Part shown: piece after piece, positions 7,850 through 16,353 of the stretch | Layout: each line of letters opens with the position of its first letter | Position numbering within the stretch: the first letter of the stretch is position 1 | Source of the DNA: Fictibacillus macauensis ZFHKF-1 | Lineage (GTDB): Bacteria; Bacillota; Bacilli; Bacillales; Fictibacillaceae | Length of the DNA: 41,931 nt | Assembly: GCF_000269865.1 (NCBI RefSeq) | Contig: NZ_AKKV01000040.1 | Span: forward strand, 1-41,931 | Direction of reading: 5' to 3' | Program-made: the position numbers and the translations under genes | Notes under the pieces: generated by a model | Database searches by the model: none | Seen by the model: only the letters and a program-made list of their open reading frames with translations | What the model was told of the DNA's origin: nothing

Positions 7850-8227
7850 ATATATCCCCCTTAAATAAATTTATAAAATACATTTAAATAAACAAATTTT
7901 TCTTTTAGGTAAAAATTTCACAGATAATCTAAGAAGAGAATATATAATCAATTTGAACTCTTTGATTGTGAAATTGTATGATGAAGCTAATGGATCTCCC
8001 TATAAAAAAAGACTTCTTAATATTTGTAATTACACAGATTCACCTGTAATAATAATACAATTCCCCCGAACAACATAATAGTATTTATGGTATGATAAAT
8101 ACACAAACTCTCGTTCTAATTTACTAGTAGCTACACTTCCAGCTTGGGTTTAGAAGGACCTTTTTTGCTCAACATAGTTATTTTAGGTACTAAAGACTCC
8201 TCCATAGCTTAAATTTCAATCAATTTC
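7850..8227. other. AT-rich gap in the island
   Basis: About 380 bases of AT-rich DNA without a supportable gene. It carries the upstream region of the GIY-YIG gene on the minus strand. Confidence 0.5.
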
Positions 8228-8503
8228 TTGACACATATCCTAATGAAAAAGAAAAAATCTCTACCTCAAATATTAATAGAAGATTATCAAAAACCGCTAG
8301 CAAGTACTTTAAAACCAGCTTTCGATGTATTATGGAATTCATTTGGTATATACGGTTCTATTAACTATATAAATGATGAAATAACACCTAAGATATGTAA
8401 AAAACTCATAATTTGCGAATGAAGTACTATTACTTTGAGAAACCAGTTACAAGAAGAACTACTGGAGCTTGAACAAAAAATAGAGGATAATTCAGCTCAA
8501 TAA
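8228..8503 (+). pseudogene. C-terminal fragment of an AlbA_2-type protein (first copy)
   Basis: A short open stretch reads ILIEDYQKPLASTLKPAFD followed by VLWNSFGIYGSINY. This matches the C-terminal end of AlbA_2-domain (Schlafen-like) ATP-binding proteins, where a PAFDxLWNxxG motif is typical. It is followed after a stop by LRNQLQEELLELEQKIEDN, a short coiled-coil-like stretch. No start region or N-terminal domain is present. It resembles the end of the neighbouring remnant, so two related genes may once have lain here. Confidence 0.45.
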
Positions 8504-8515
8504 AATCCGAAAATT

Positions 8516-9203
8516 ATGTCATCAAAGAAGGATTTTTTGGAACTGTACAAACTTACCCTCCAGACCGAAGATTCGCACACCTCTTGGATTAACAATAGGG
8601 TGTTCAAAATAAAAAGAAAAGAAGGTAATTTTAACCAAAAACCCTTAACTGTAGTACATATTGTTCCCAAGCAAGTCATTTACGCAAAGTTCGCTATCAA
8701 TTGATCTTCAGGAATTCAATCGAAAATATATACCTATGCTAATTGGGGAATATGGCGATTCACAGCGTAAAAATTACCAAGGCATCCTTTACAAAGAAAC
8801 ATTTTCTCATTCCTATACACAATTATATAGAAATGGAATTGTAGAGTTAGTAAATACTAATTTTTGGAATGAAGATAAAGTATTTTATCCATTACAATTT
8901 GAAAACGGAATAATTACAGCTGTTGAAGAGTACTTGAGAGTAATGGACTACACTTTACGGACTACTTCAGAGACCTCTGTGGATTTGCATATTAGCTCAT
9001 AAAATGTGGAAGGAAGTTACTTCTCTCTTCCAAGGGGACTAGCAAAAATCCATAATATTGATCAATCGGAAATACAGTTACCTTCTATTACAATTGAAAT
9101 TGCTAGAGAAGATATTATGGATATAAAAGATATAATTAAACCTTCAATAGTGTGGAATGCGGGCGGTTTTGTACAATCTTTCCCCCAGAATTCTTTTAAT
9201 TAG
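8516..9203 (+). pseudogene. Middle and C-terminal part of an AlbA_2-type (Schlafen-like) protein, disrupted
   Basis: The frame starting at 8516 reads TEDSHTSWINNRVFKIK, then LTVVHIVP, and shifts by one base near 8670 to SFTQSSLSIDLQEFN. It continues through NYQGILYKETFSHSY and QLYRNGIVELVN to VEEYLRVMDY, meets TAA at 9000-9002 in frame, and resumes to IVWNAGGF at 9203. HIVP-x-SF and YxQLFRNGI-like blocks are characteristic of the part downstream of the AlbA_2 DNA-binding domain in these proteins. The AlbA_2 domain itself is missing. One frameshift, one nonsense codon and the missing N-terminus make it a pseudogene. Confidence 0.6.
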
Positions 9204-9242
9204 AAAATACTTTGATTCAATTAAGGAGATTAGTTTTGTCGA

Positions 9243-10244
9243 ATGGAAAAAAAACGTGTTTTCATAAGTTACAGTTGGGATTCAGAAGAACATCAAGAAT
9301 GGGTTCTTTACCTTGCTAATTGCTTAAGAGCAAAAGGATTAATTGCAGATGCTGATGTTTTCGAAACGCAGAAAACATCAGTTCATCTTAATAGAATGAT
9401 GGTTGAAAAAGTGAGGGATAGTGACTTCATAATTATTGTTTTAACAGAGAACTACGCAAAAAAAGCTGATAATTTTGAAGGGGGAGTGGGATTTGAATCT
9501 CAATTGACCCTTCCGTTAATTATGGAAGATCCTAAAAAACTAATTCCAATTATGCTCCATCAAGGGGAATTTGCTAAGGTATTTCCATTTCACTTTAAGG
9601 GCCAGTATGCAATAGATTTTAGTAATGATACAGAATTTAATAATAAATTTGAAGAGTTACTATATCGAATATATGAAAAACCGCGTTATTATGTAGAACC
9701 TGTAGGTGAAGCTCCGACATTGAATCCTAGAATACCTTCAAGAAGAATTAAAGAAGGTTCAAAAGACATTAATAAAGTTAAACCTTCAACTATAGATTTT
9801 TCTGATTTGGATTTATCGTTTCCTAAACGCATTACTGATCGAGATATTGAAAGATTTTTAAAAGACAGCTTTAATCAAATTGTAGACGGCTTTACTTCAC
9901 TGTTTATGCACATTCAATCTATAAATCCTGATTTTGAATTTGATCAAGAAAATATAAATAACTATAAAACTATTTTTAGTTTATATATTAATGGTCAAAA
10001 TGTGAGTGGAATCAAAATGTGGTACGGCAATTTATTTGGAAATAATAGTATAAATGTTTCTTATGGGAGACTCATAAGTACGTCAGACAATTCAATGAAT
10101 GAGATGATAACTTATGATATTGACGAAAAGAAAAAATTAAAGTTAAAGATGACAATGAATATAACTGGAAACAAGGCTGCTTCCACTCCTGAAGAAATCG
10201 TCAAAGAAATTTGGAAAAATAATTTGTCCCCAGATATTTACTAA
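9243..10244 (+). CDS. SEFIR (TIR-like) domain protein, candidate antiphage effector
   Basis: A 333-residue cytosolic protein. Residues 4-140 are a SEFIR domain, a relative of TIR: RVFISYSWDSEEHQEWV at the first strand, DADVFE, then SDFIIIVLTENY and GGVGFES, with Glu85 at the position of the glutamate needed by NAD-cleaving SEFIR/TIR enzymes. A linker (160-195) leads to a C-terminal domain of about 135 residues starting FPKRITDRDIERFLKDSF, a module I recall from other bacterial TIR/SEFIR proteins and probably a sensor or assembly part. AAGGAG lies about 14 bases upstream, a long spacing. It precedes a HEPN-like gene by 40 bases. Defence by NAD+ depletion is known for bacterial SEFIR proteins; for this one it is inferred. 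Confidence 0.85.
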   Translation: MEKKRVFISYSWDSEEHQEWVLYLANCLRAKGLIADADVFETQKTSVHLNRMMVEKVRDSDFIIIVLTENYAKKADNFEGGVGFESQLTLPLIMEDPKKLIPIMLHQGEFAKVFPFHFKGQYAIDFSNDTEFNNKFEELLYRIYEKPRYYVEPVGEAPTLNPRIPSRRIKEGSKDINKVKPSTIDFSDLDLSFPKRITDRDIERFLKDSFNQIVDGFTSLFMHIQSINPDFEFDQENINNYKTIFSLYINGQNVSGIKMWYGNLFGNNSINVSYGRLISTSDNSMNEMITYDIDEKKKLKLKMTMNITGNKAASTPEEIVKEIWKNNLSPDIY

Positions 10245-10284
10245 CTTGAAATCTATTTTTTAAATTTAGAGTAAGGAGAGAATT

Positions 10285-11145
10285 ATGTTTATTCCAACAG
10301 TTAATGAAGAATCAATGAAGATAACTTTAGTTAGTTTACTTGAAATAGAAAAGCAAACTGAATTAGCAAATATAGTGAAAATGTCTAAGGTAGTTTATTC
10401 ACCTCAATGGGAATTTTCAGGAATAGTATCAGACCAAAGAAAGTTATATGTCGAAATAAAAGTCCCTGTAAATTTAAAGGAATTTGCACAAGAAAACCTC
10501 CAAATACTTTCAAAGTGTTGTCGTGATATTTATGAGAATGATGAGGATTATGCTTGCTCAGGTGCCCGTATTGGAACTAGGGCTATTATTGCAGAAGAAA
10601 TTGAGTACGAAGATAAGGTTATTATCTTAGAAAAAGATTCTGTATACACCAATTTTATTAAATACCTTTCTGGAAACGATAGAATCGATGCACTACAAAA
10701 AAACTATTTATATGAGACCTGCGCAACAGGCAACCAAGGAAATATTCTTGCTGCAAGTGTAATGTTAGGATGTGCAGCAGAAATTTCATTAAAAAAACTG
10801 TGCGAAGCCTTCCATATTTATTATCAAAACAACCACACTGAAAAAGAGACAGAGAATTTTTTATCAAAAGTAATGAAAGCTAAAACAGCCTATATTAGAT
10901 TAGATGAGTTTACTAAAAGGGCTGAGGTTCATTCAGACCTTTTTAAAAGTTTTGGATTTGAAAATTTAAAGTTAAATTTTAATTTCCTTGATATAATACG
11001 TCAAACTAGAAATGATGCAGGACATCCTACAGGTAAAAGACTTGATGAAAATGAATTCAAAACTATGTTAGGTAATTATCAGTTGTCCTTGGGAAAATAT
11101 TTAACTGCAATAGAAAACTTATCTCTTCCTAAGGTTAATCTATAA
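10285..11145 (+). CDS. HEPN-like domain protein, partner of the SEFIR gene
   Basis: A 286-residue protein. The C-terminal half is helical and carries RNDAGH, an Rx4H motif (Arg242, His247) of the kind that forms the RNase site in HEPN proteins, in the common setting RQTRNDAGHPTG. The preceding helices (AASVMLGCAAEISLKKLCEAF) are also typical of a HEPN bundle. The N-terminal 140 residues are alpha/beta and unrecognised. The gene begins 40 bases after the SEFIR gene with a strong AAGGAGAG ribosome site, and one terminator closes both, so they form an operon. It might be an RNase effector, a regulator of the SEFIR protein, or an independent passenger. Confidence 0.75.
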   Translation: MFIPTVNEESMKITLVSLLEIEKQTELANIVKMSKVVYSPQWEFSGIVSDQRKLYVEIKVPVNLKEFAQENLQILSKCCRDIYENDEDYACSGARIGTRAIIAEEIEYEDKVIILEKDSVYTNFIKYLSGNDRIDALQKNYLYETCATGNQGNILAASVMLGCAAEISLKKLCEAFHIYYQNNHTEKETENFLSKVMKAKTAYIRLDEFTKRAEVHSDLFKSFGFENLKLNFNFLDIIRQTRNDAGHPTGKRLDENEFKTMLGNYQLSLGKYLTAIENLSLPKVNL

Positions 11146-11151
11146 AAATAA

Positions 11152-11215
11152 AAAATCCATAAAACAACCGCCACTAAATACATAAGGGCCGTTATTTTAT
11201 GGATTTGTGTTTTTT
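11152..11215 (+). terminator. Terminator of the SEFIR-HEPN operon
   Basis: Arms AAATCCATAAAA and TTTTATGGATTT enclose a loop of about 30 bases and are followed by a run of ten T residues. Confidence 0.85.
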
Positions 11216-11228
11216 TTTTAAATCTATT

Positions 11229-11835
11229 TTATGCTCCTTCAAATTCCTCTGTATTTCTATTAATACTATCGATCACACCAATCTTCTTGTAATAATGTCT
11301 TCTCAAGAGTCCCGTTTTTCACTACATAATAAATAATTAATTTAACAAATTTTATTTGATTAACATTTAGTTTTTCTTCGTTAAGAAACTCTAAAACGCT
11401 TCGTTAGCCGCTTGTTGATCCAAACCTACATTTTATCTTACTAACATTACCAAATTCTTTTTTATAATCGTCTTCTGTACCTAATTCAATTCATAAGATT
11501 TTTTCAAGCGTTTCTACATCTTTTTTAGTTAAAGATTTATTGTGCCTCAATTTATAAATAGCCGTTTGATCTTGATGATCTTTTAAGTAGCGACTCACTT
11601 TTTTACGGTAATTCTGCAAATCACTAGAACCGTAGAAAGCCTCTTCATCTTTATTGATAAGAGTGAACATATCACTAAAGTTGGTATAGTAATTTTTTTG
11701 CTTTTACTTTTCTAAAAACTTCACAAGTTCACGAATAGCTTCACGTAATTCTTCTAATTCAAATATATTTGCTTCTTCCCAGAACTCTTCAGATTGTACT
11801 CTTATTAATATATCTCGATTAGCATTAACTTGTGG
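11229..11835 (-). pseudogene. Type I restriction HsdR C-terminal remnant
   Basis: Reading the minus strand in changing frames gives VNANRDILIRVQSEEFWEEA, then LEELREAIRELVKFLEK, then YYTNFSDMF, LQNYRKKVSRYLKDHQDQ, LGTEDDYKKEFG, LDQQAANEAF, and LNEEKLNVNQIKFVKLIIYY followed by VVKNGTLEK. This order matches the C-terminal helical domain of EcoEI-type restriction R subunits. At least three stops or frameshifts interrupt it, and the helicase and nuclease domains, HsdM and HsdS are all absent. It is the fossil end of a type I restriction locus. Confidence 0.7.
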
Positions 11836-11842
11836 AAAGAAA

Positions 11843-12110
11843 ATGTCTAATTCTAATGTGGATAATCAAATTCAAGATTTACGCTTAAAGAAGCTTGAAT
11901 ACCTTAATCTATATCTATATACCGAGCAAGTCATAACCAAACAAGATTTAATTGAATATTGAGAGCTAACAGACAAAAAGCTTAAAGAACTAGATACTTA
12001 AAAACCTTAATTCTAATTTACTGCATTTCTTGGTGGAAAATATAACCGTTAGCATAGACGGCAATATTGAAATTCACTATACCTTTATAAATACTTTCCA
12101 GAATAAATAA
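11843..12110 (+). pseudogene. Large serine recombinase C-terminal remnant
   Basis: From the ATG at 11843 the plus strand reads NQIQDLRLKKLEYLNLYLYT and ITKQDLIEY, a stop, then ELTDKKLKELD. After a break it reads LVENITVSIDGNIEIHYTF up to TAA at 12110. The coiled-coil stretch followed by LVExIxVxxDGxIEIHY is the characteristic end of large serine recombinases. The catalytic and zinc-ribbon domains are missing. It abuts the 3' end of rlmCD, the expected position for the integrase of an element inserted there. B. subtilis has a recombinase-like gene (yefB) at the same place. Confidence 0.65.
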
Positions 12111-12118
12111 AAGACTAA

Positions 12119-12151
12119 AAGACAACTTCCCCCACAGGGTCAGTTGCCTTC
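12119..12151 (-). terminator. Terminator of rlmCD (right boundary repeat of the island)
   Basis: Arms AAGGCAACT and AGTTGTCTT on the minus strand, overlapping the stop codon of rlmCD and followed by TTTAGTCTTTTATT. This stretch together with the last 17 codons of rlmCD is repeated imperfectly at 6199-6275. Confidence 0.7.
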
Positions 12152-13525
12152 TCTCAAAATAATCTCCGCCACACACTCCACATGCGTGGTCTGCGGAAAC
12201 ATATCCACTGGCTGCACTTCCACTGTCTTAAATCCACCATCTTCTAATACGCGTAAATCGCGGGCGAGGGTGGCTGGGTTGCAGCTGACGTATACGACGC
12301 GTTGTGGTTTCATCTCGATGATGGTTTGTAGTAGGGCGTCGTCGCAGCCTTTGCGTGGTGGATCGACGACGATGACGTCTGGGGTGATGCCTTGTTTTTT
12401 CCATTGTGGTAAGATGTCTTCGGATGCGCCGACGGCAAATTGTGCGTTGGTGATGTTGTTTAGTTCGGCGTTGCGACGCGCGTCTTCGATGGCTTCTGGG
12501 ACGATTTCGACGCCGTATACTTGTTTGGCTTGTTGGGCGAGGAAAAGGGATATTGTTCCGATGCCGCAATAAGCGTCAATGACCGTTTCACTTCCCGTAA
12601 GCTTGGCGTATTGTAGTGCTTTTTCGTACAGAACTTTTGTTTGATCGGGATTGATTTGATAAAAAGACCGTGCTGAAATCGCAAAGCGAATGTCGCCAAT
12701 GTTGTCATAAATGTATTCATTGCCCCAAAGGACGTTTGTTTCGTCGCCAAATATAACGTTTGTTTTTTTGCTGTTAATGTTTTGAACGATTGATTTTAGC
12801 TTTGGTAGCGCTGCTTGTAAGTCAGCGATGATCTTTTTAGCATGCGGCAGTTCTTTTCCTTTTGTAACGAGGACAATCATCAGTTCTTCGGTCGTTTTGC
12901 CGTAGCGAGCGATAATGTGACGAATCGTGCCTTTATGGGTTTTTTCATCGTATGGTGTGATGTTGTAGTTATTTAGAATTTCTTTAACGATTTGAATGGC
13001 CTCATCGTCTTGTTTGCCGGTAATAATGCAGGAATCCATTTCGACGATTTCATGGCTTCGTTTTTGATAAAAACCAGTAATAAGGCGACCGTCTCGTGCT
13101 CCAACTGGTACTTGGGCTTTGTTGCGATAGCGCCACGGTTCGTCGTTCATGCCGAGCGTTTCTAGCACGGGAACGTCCTCTAGCTTACCGATGCGCTGTA
13201 ATACGTCTTGCACTTGTTTTCGTTTAAATTGTAGCTGTCCTTCATAGGAAAGATGCTGCAATTGGCAGCCGCCACACCATTTGTAAATCGGACATGGTGG
13301 TTCGGTGCGATGCTCACTTGCTTTCGTAATGCTAAGCAGGCGACCGAAGCCGTAGCCTTTTTTCACAGCAACGACTTTAATTTCTACCTCTTCATTTACA
13401 AGTGCATTGGGGATAAAAATAGGAAAGCCATCTACTTTTGCAACGCCCGCTCCGTCGTGCGTTAAATCTGTAATCGTTACCTGTAGTTCATCATTTTTTG
13501 AAACAGGCGCGTTCGCCTTTGTCAT
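12140..13525 (-). CDS. rlmCD: 23S rRNA (uracil-C5)-methyltransferase RlmCD
   Basis: Transfers a methyl group from S-adenosylmethionine to C5 of two uracils of 23S rRNA (U747 and U1939 in E. coli numbering), as the B. subtilis orthologue YefA does. The 461 residues hold an N-terminal TRAM RNA-binding domain (12-68), four cysteines of an iron-sulphur site (Cys78, 84, 87 and 166), and a Rossmann methyltransferase domain with [17 protein letters not shown] and the nucleophile-bearing [10 protein letters not shown]. The start has AAAGGAAG upstream. It follows dgkB by about 45 bases on the same strand, the same neighbour as in B. subtilis. Its 3' end is the attachment-like boundary of the accessory island. 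Confidence 0.95.
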   Translation of the reverse strand: MTKANAPVSKNDELQVTITDLTHDGAGVAKVDGFPIFIPNALVNEEVEIKVVAVKKGYGFGRLLSITKASEHRTEPPCPIYKWCGGCQLQHLSYEGQLQFKRKQVQDVLQRIGKLEDVPVLETLGMNDEPWRYRNKAQVPVGARDGRLITGFYQKRSHEIVEMDSCIITGKQDDEAIQIVKEILNNYNITPYDEKTHKGTIRHIIARYGKTTEELMIVLVTKGKELPHAKKIIADLQAALPKLKSIVQNINSKKTNVIFGDETNVLWGNEYIYDNIGDIRFAISARSFYQINPDQTKVLYEKALQYAKLTGSETVIDAYCGIGTISLFLAQQAKQVYGVEIVPEAIEDARRNAELNNITNAQFAVGASEDILPQWKKQGITPDVIVVDPPRKGCDDALLQTIIEMKPQRVVYVSCNPATLARDLRVLEDGGFKTVEVQPVDMFPQTTHVECVAEIILREGN

Positions 13526-13570
13526 GCGTCATCTTCCTTTATTTAGCGATTTAAAAGAAAAGACGGGCTC

Positions 13571-14503
13571 TTAAAGAGTCCCATCTTCGTTGTCTAGTTC
13601 ACTCGTCTCCACACGATCGCGCGGCACGAGCAGTTGGAAATGATGGCGAAGGTTCACAAATTCGCCCGGCAAGAGACCGCCGTATTCACCATCTAAATTA
13701 AGCTGCATCTTATTCGTTGGTCGTACTTTAATACGATTAGCTTTCGCGTAAATGATGTGGTCATCATGAATATGTTCGCCGCGAAGCGCCAATGTTGCTA
13801 AGCGAACAAACTCGGCTAAGTTCGCTTTCTTTAAAATAATTAAATCAAACATACCATCATTAAATTCGGACGTCGGCGCTAGCTTTTCAAAACCGCCAAT
13901 GGAATTCGTATTCGCGACAAGAAATAGCATGATTTCGCCTTGAAAAAGCTTGCCGTCATATTCAATTTCCACATACGTCGGACGAATGGATGGCAACATT
14001 TCAATGCCTTTTAAGAAATACGCAAGCTGACCAATCATTGTCTTTAAGCGACTAGGCACTTCATACGTTAATTCCGTAATACGGCCGCCACCGGCAATAT
14101 TTATAAAGTAGCGATCGTTTACTTTTCCGATATCAACAGGCATGTCCGTGCCTTCACAAAGGACATCGCACGCCCCTTCAATCGTACGTGGCACACCAAC
14201 AGCGCGCGCAAAGTCATTCGTCGTACCTGCTGGAATAATACCGAGCATCGGGCGATCTTCTAATTCAGCAAGACCGTTAATTACTTCATAGATCGTTCCG
14301 TCTCCGCCAGCTGCGATAATTAAATCGAAGTTGCGTTCGGCCGCTTGACGAGCTGCTTGCGTGGCACAGCCCTCTGCCGGCGTCGTCGCATGCGTTGAAG
14401 TTTCATAACCCGCCATTTCTAATCGTTCAAGAATGTACGGAAGCTTCTTTTTAATCGCTTCCCTACCTGAAGTTGGATTGTATATTAATCGAGCACGTTT
14501 CAT
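13571..14503 (-). CDS. dgkB: Diacylglycerol kinase DgkB
   Basis: Phosphorylates diacylglycerol released during lipoteichoic acid synthesis to phosphatidate, returning it to phospholipid synthesis; a soluble, membrane-associated enzyme. About 310 residues. The lipid-kinase catalytic domain shows IYNPTSGR at the N-terminus, the nucleotide-binding GGDGT in LIIAAGGDGTIYEV, and GTTNDFARA. FNDGMFDLIILKK and the C-terminal LDGEYGG complete the DgkB pattern. AGGTG supports a start at the second of two adjacent ATGs (14503), giving MKRARLIYNP as in B. subtilis; a GTG at 14524 is a weaker alternative. Confidence 0.95.
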   Translation of the reverse strand: MKRARLIYNPTSGREAIKKKLPYILERLEMAGYETSTHATTPAEGCATQAARQAAERNFDLIIAAGGDGTIYEVINGLAELEDRPMLGIIPAGTTNDFARAVGVPRTIEGACDVLCEGTDMPVDIGKVNDRYFINIAGGGRITELTYEVPSRLKTMIGQLAYFLKGIEMLPSIRPTYVEIEYDGKLFQGEIMLFLVANTNSIGGFEKLAPTSEFNDGMFDLIILKKANLAEFVRLATLALRGEHIHDDHIIYAKANRIKVRPTNKMQLNLDGEYGGLLPGEFVNLRHHFQLLVPRDRVETSELDNEDGTL

Positions 14504-14552
14504 CATTGTTTTCACCTGATTCACTGTTCTAATGGATTGCTGTAGTGTTCAG

Positions 14553-14577
14553 AAAAAAACAGCCCCATAGGACTGTT
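14553..14577 (-). terminator. Orphan terminator-like hairpin upstream of dgkB
   Basis: On the minus strand an eight-pair stem AACAGTCC/GGGCTGTT (one G-U) with a TATG loop is followed by seven T residues. No minus-strand gene lies upstream, since the next gene (P450) points away. It is either an attenuator in the dgkB leader or the leftover end of a lost gene. Confidence 0.65.
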
Positions 14578-14781
14578 ATTACCAATTTATATTATAGAGA
14601 TTCCTGAAAAAAAAAGCAAAGTGTAATCTTTCTTTTCGTGTTCCCGTAGTTACAGTGGCAAAATAGCAATAGTCCAAACCTGCTAAAATCTATTTCTATT
14701 TTTTAGGAAAAAATCTCGATGTGCTTCTGCCCAACTTAGCGTACGCTTCTAGTATCACAAATAAGGTGAGGTGCTTAGGTT

Positions 14782-15996
14782 ATGGTTGCTGTACGAGATA
14801 CGATTTCTTTACATGATGTCTCAAAACTAAACACACCAGAGAAGCGTTGGAATCCTTACGATTGGTATGAATCTATGTTGAACAAGCAGCGCGTCTATTA
14901 TGATGAGCAGCAAGACGTATGGAGCATTTTTCGCTATGAAGATGTGCAATATGCGCTAAAAGAATATACGCTGTTCTCTAATCGACGAAAGCGTAGTGTC
15001 ATTCCTGTTATTAAAAAAGACAGTCGCGTGAGCATGAACACGGTCGATCCGCCCCTTCATCGCGACGTACGCCATCTCGTCTCGCGTGCCTTCTCTCCAC
15101 ATAGCCTCTCAGACTGGCGACCTCGCATTCAACGCATCGTTGACCAATTAATTTCAGCGATGCATACGAAAGCTGAAATCGATCTGGTGCAAGACTTTGC
15201 GATTCCACTGCCTATCACGATTATTAGTGACTTACTTGGTGCGCCAAGAGAAGATACACAAACCATAAAAAAATGGTCCGATGCGCTCTTTTTACCGAAT
15301 GTCTCCTATCAGAAAGAACAACAACAGAAGGAAAAACTTGCCGTCATGGCGCAATTTGAACAATACCTTCTACCGCTCATCAAAGCAAAACGCCAGCAGC
15401 CGACGCAAGATATCATTTCAGACTTAACGACGGTAGCCTATGAAGGCGACACGCTTACGGATGAAGAAATCGCCCAATTTAGCATTAGTTTGCTTGCAGC
15501 AGGCAATGAAACGACAACTAATCTTATTACTAATCTCTTTTATTGCTTGCTTTATGATGCGCCCAGTTCGTATGAAACGTTGCGCTGCAAACCATCCTTG
15601 TGCAGCCAAGCCATTGAAGAAACACTGCGATTTCGCTTTCCAATCACGCTCGATCGCGAAGTAACAGAAGATACAACCATTTTTGGAACTCCGATGAAAA
15701 AAGGAGATATTATTTTGTTATGGATCTCCGCTGCCAATCATGATCCCTTGGTTTTTCCGTCTCCGCATGTTTTTGATTTAACGCGTAGTAATAGCAATAA
15801 GCACTTAACATTCGGCAAAGGACCGCATTTTTGTCTCGGTGCTCCATTAGCCAGACTCGAAGCTACCCTTGCCTTAGAGACCTTTCTGCGCCATGTCACC
15901 CACATACAGCCACTGCCTGCATACAACGTTCAAGAGCATATCGCACCCGACGGCCAAAATCTCGCCTCACTACCTATAATGGTAACGTGGAACTAA
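14782..15996 (+). CDS. Cytochrome P450
   Basis: A 404-residue soluble class I bacterial P450, a haem monooxygenase needing an external ferredoxin or flavodoxin partner, none of which is encoded here. The oxygen-activating I-helix motif AGNETTT is near residue 240, the K-helix ExxR motif (EETLR) near 278, and the haem-binding loop FGKGPHFCLGAPLAR starts at 344 with the axial ligand at Cys351. Similarity of layout to the CYP109-type enzymes of Bacillus (such as YjiB) is my impression; these hydroxylate fatty acids and terpenoids. AAGGTGAGG precedes the ATG. It is divergent from dgkB and occupies the place of yerP in B. subtilis. Confidence 0.93.
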   Translation: MVAVRDTISLHDVSKLNTPEKRWNPYDWYESMLNKQRVYYDEQQDVWSIFRYEDVQYALKEYTLFSNRRKRSVIPVIKKDSRVSMNTVDPPLHRDVRHLVSRAFSPHSLSDWRPRIQRIVDQLISAMHTKAEIDLVQDFAIPLPITIISDLLGAPREDTQTIKKWSDALFLPNVSYQKEQQQKEKLAVMAQFEQYLLPLIKAKRQQPTQDIISDLTTVAYEGDTLTDEEIAQFSISLLAAGNETTTNLITNLFYCLLYDAPSSYETLRCKPSLCSQAIEETLRFRFPITLDREVTEDTTIFGTPMKKGDIILLWISAANHDPLVFPSPHVFDLTRSNSNKHLTFGKGPHFCLGAPLARLEATLALETFLRHVTHIQPLPAYNVQEHIAPDGQNLASLPIMVTWN

Positions 15997-16037
15997 AAAA
16001 ATCCGCCCCTCATCACGTGTGTGAGTGGCGGATTTTA
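15995..16037. terminator. Bidirectional terminator between P450 and SMR genes
   Basis: AAAATCCGCC and GGCGGATTTT arms, extended by CTCA/TGAG, with T-tracts on both strands. It serves the P450 from the left and the SMR operon from the right. Confidence 0.85.
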
Positions 16038-16038
16038 A

Positions 16039-16353
16039 CTATGAAATCACCTTCAACCCAATCGTTGCAAACACGACGAGTGAAATAAAAAAGAGGCGCT
16101 TACGGTCGCGCGATTCTCCGAAAAACAACATGCCCATTACAATGCTACCAACCGTCCCAATTCCCGTCCATACGGCATAGGCTGTTCCCATTGATAATGT
16201 TTGCATCGCTAATGATAGAAGCGCGAAGCTAGAGAGAAACCCTGCTTCCATTAGTAGAAAGTTTTTAATATTTTTCTTTTGACTCACTTTATTTAAGCCG
16301 ATCACACCGATGACTTCACAGGAACCTGCTAATAATACGAACAACCAACCCAT
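16039..16353 (-). CDS. Small multidrug resistance (SMR) subunit, YkkD/YvdR-like
   Basis: A 104-residue protein with four membrane helices and the signature GTAYAVWTGIGTVGS, which marks the SMR family. A conserved acidic residue in helix 1 (Glu13 in GSCEVIGV) is the proton/substrate-coupling glutamate. The gene overlaps the stop of the other SMR gene by about one base, and such paired subunits form heterodimeric exporters. B. subtilis pairs of this type include YkkCD (guanidinium and drugs) and YvdSR. The TetR gene in front of this pair matches the yvdT-yvdS-yvdR arrangement better. Substrate unknown. Confidence 0.88.
   Translation of the reverse strand: MGWLFVLLAGSCEVIGVIGLNKVSQKKNIKNFLLMEAGFLSSFALLSLAMQTLSMGTAYAVWTGIGTVGSIVMGMLFFGESRDRKRLFFISLVVFATIGLKVIS

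Noticed and set aside
6199-12200. Exact attachment-site duplication (attL/attR) at the rlmCD ends
   Set aside because: The two copies are only imperfectly alike, so I report them as diverged gene ends. No identical core can be defined by eye.
12144-12572. 142-codon plus-strand frame inside rlmCD
   Set aside because: Antisense shadow of a clearly identified methyltransferase; composition rich in Ser, Cys and Arg as expected of a shadow.
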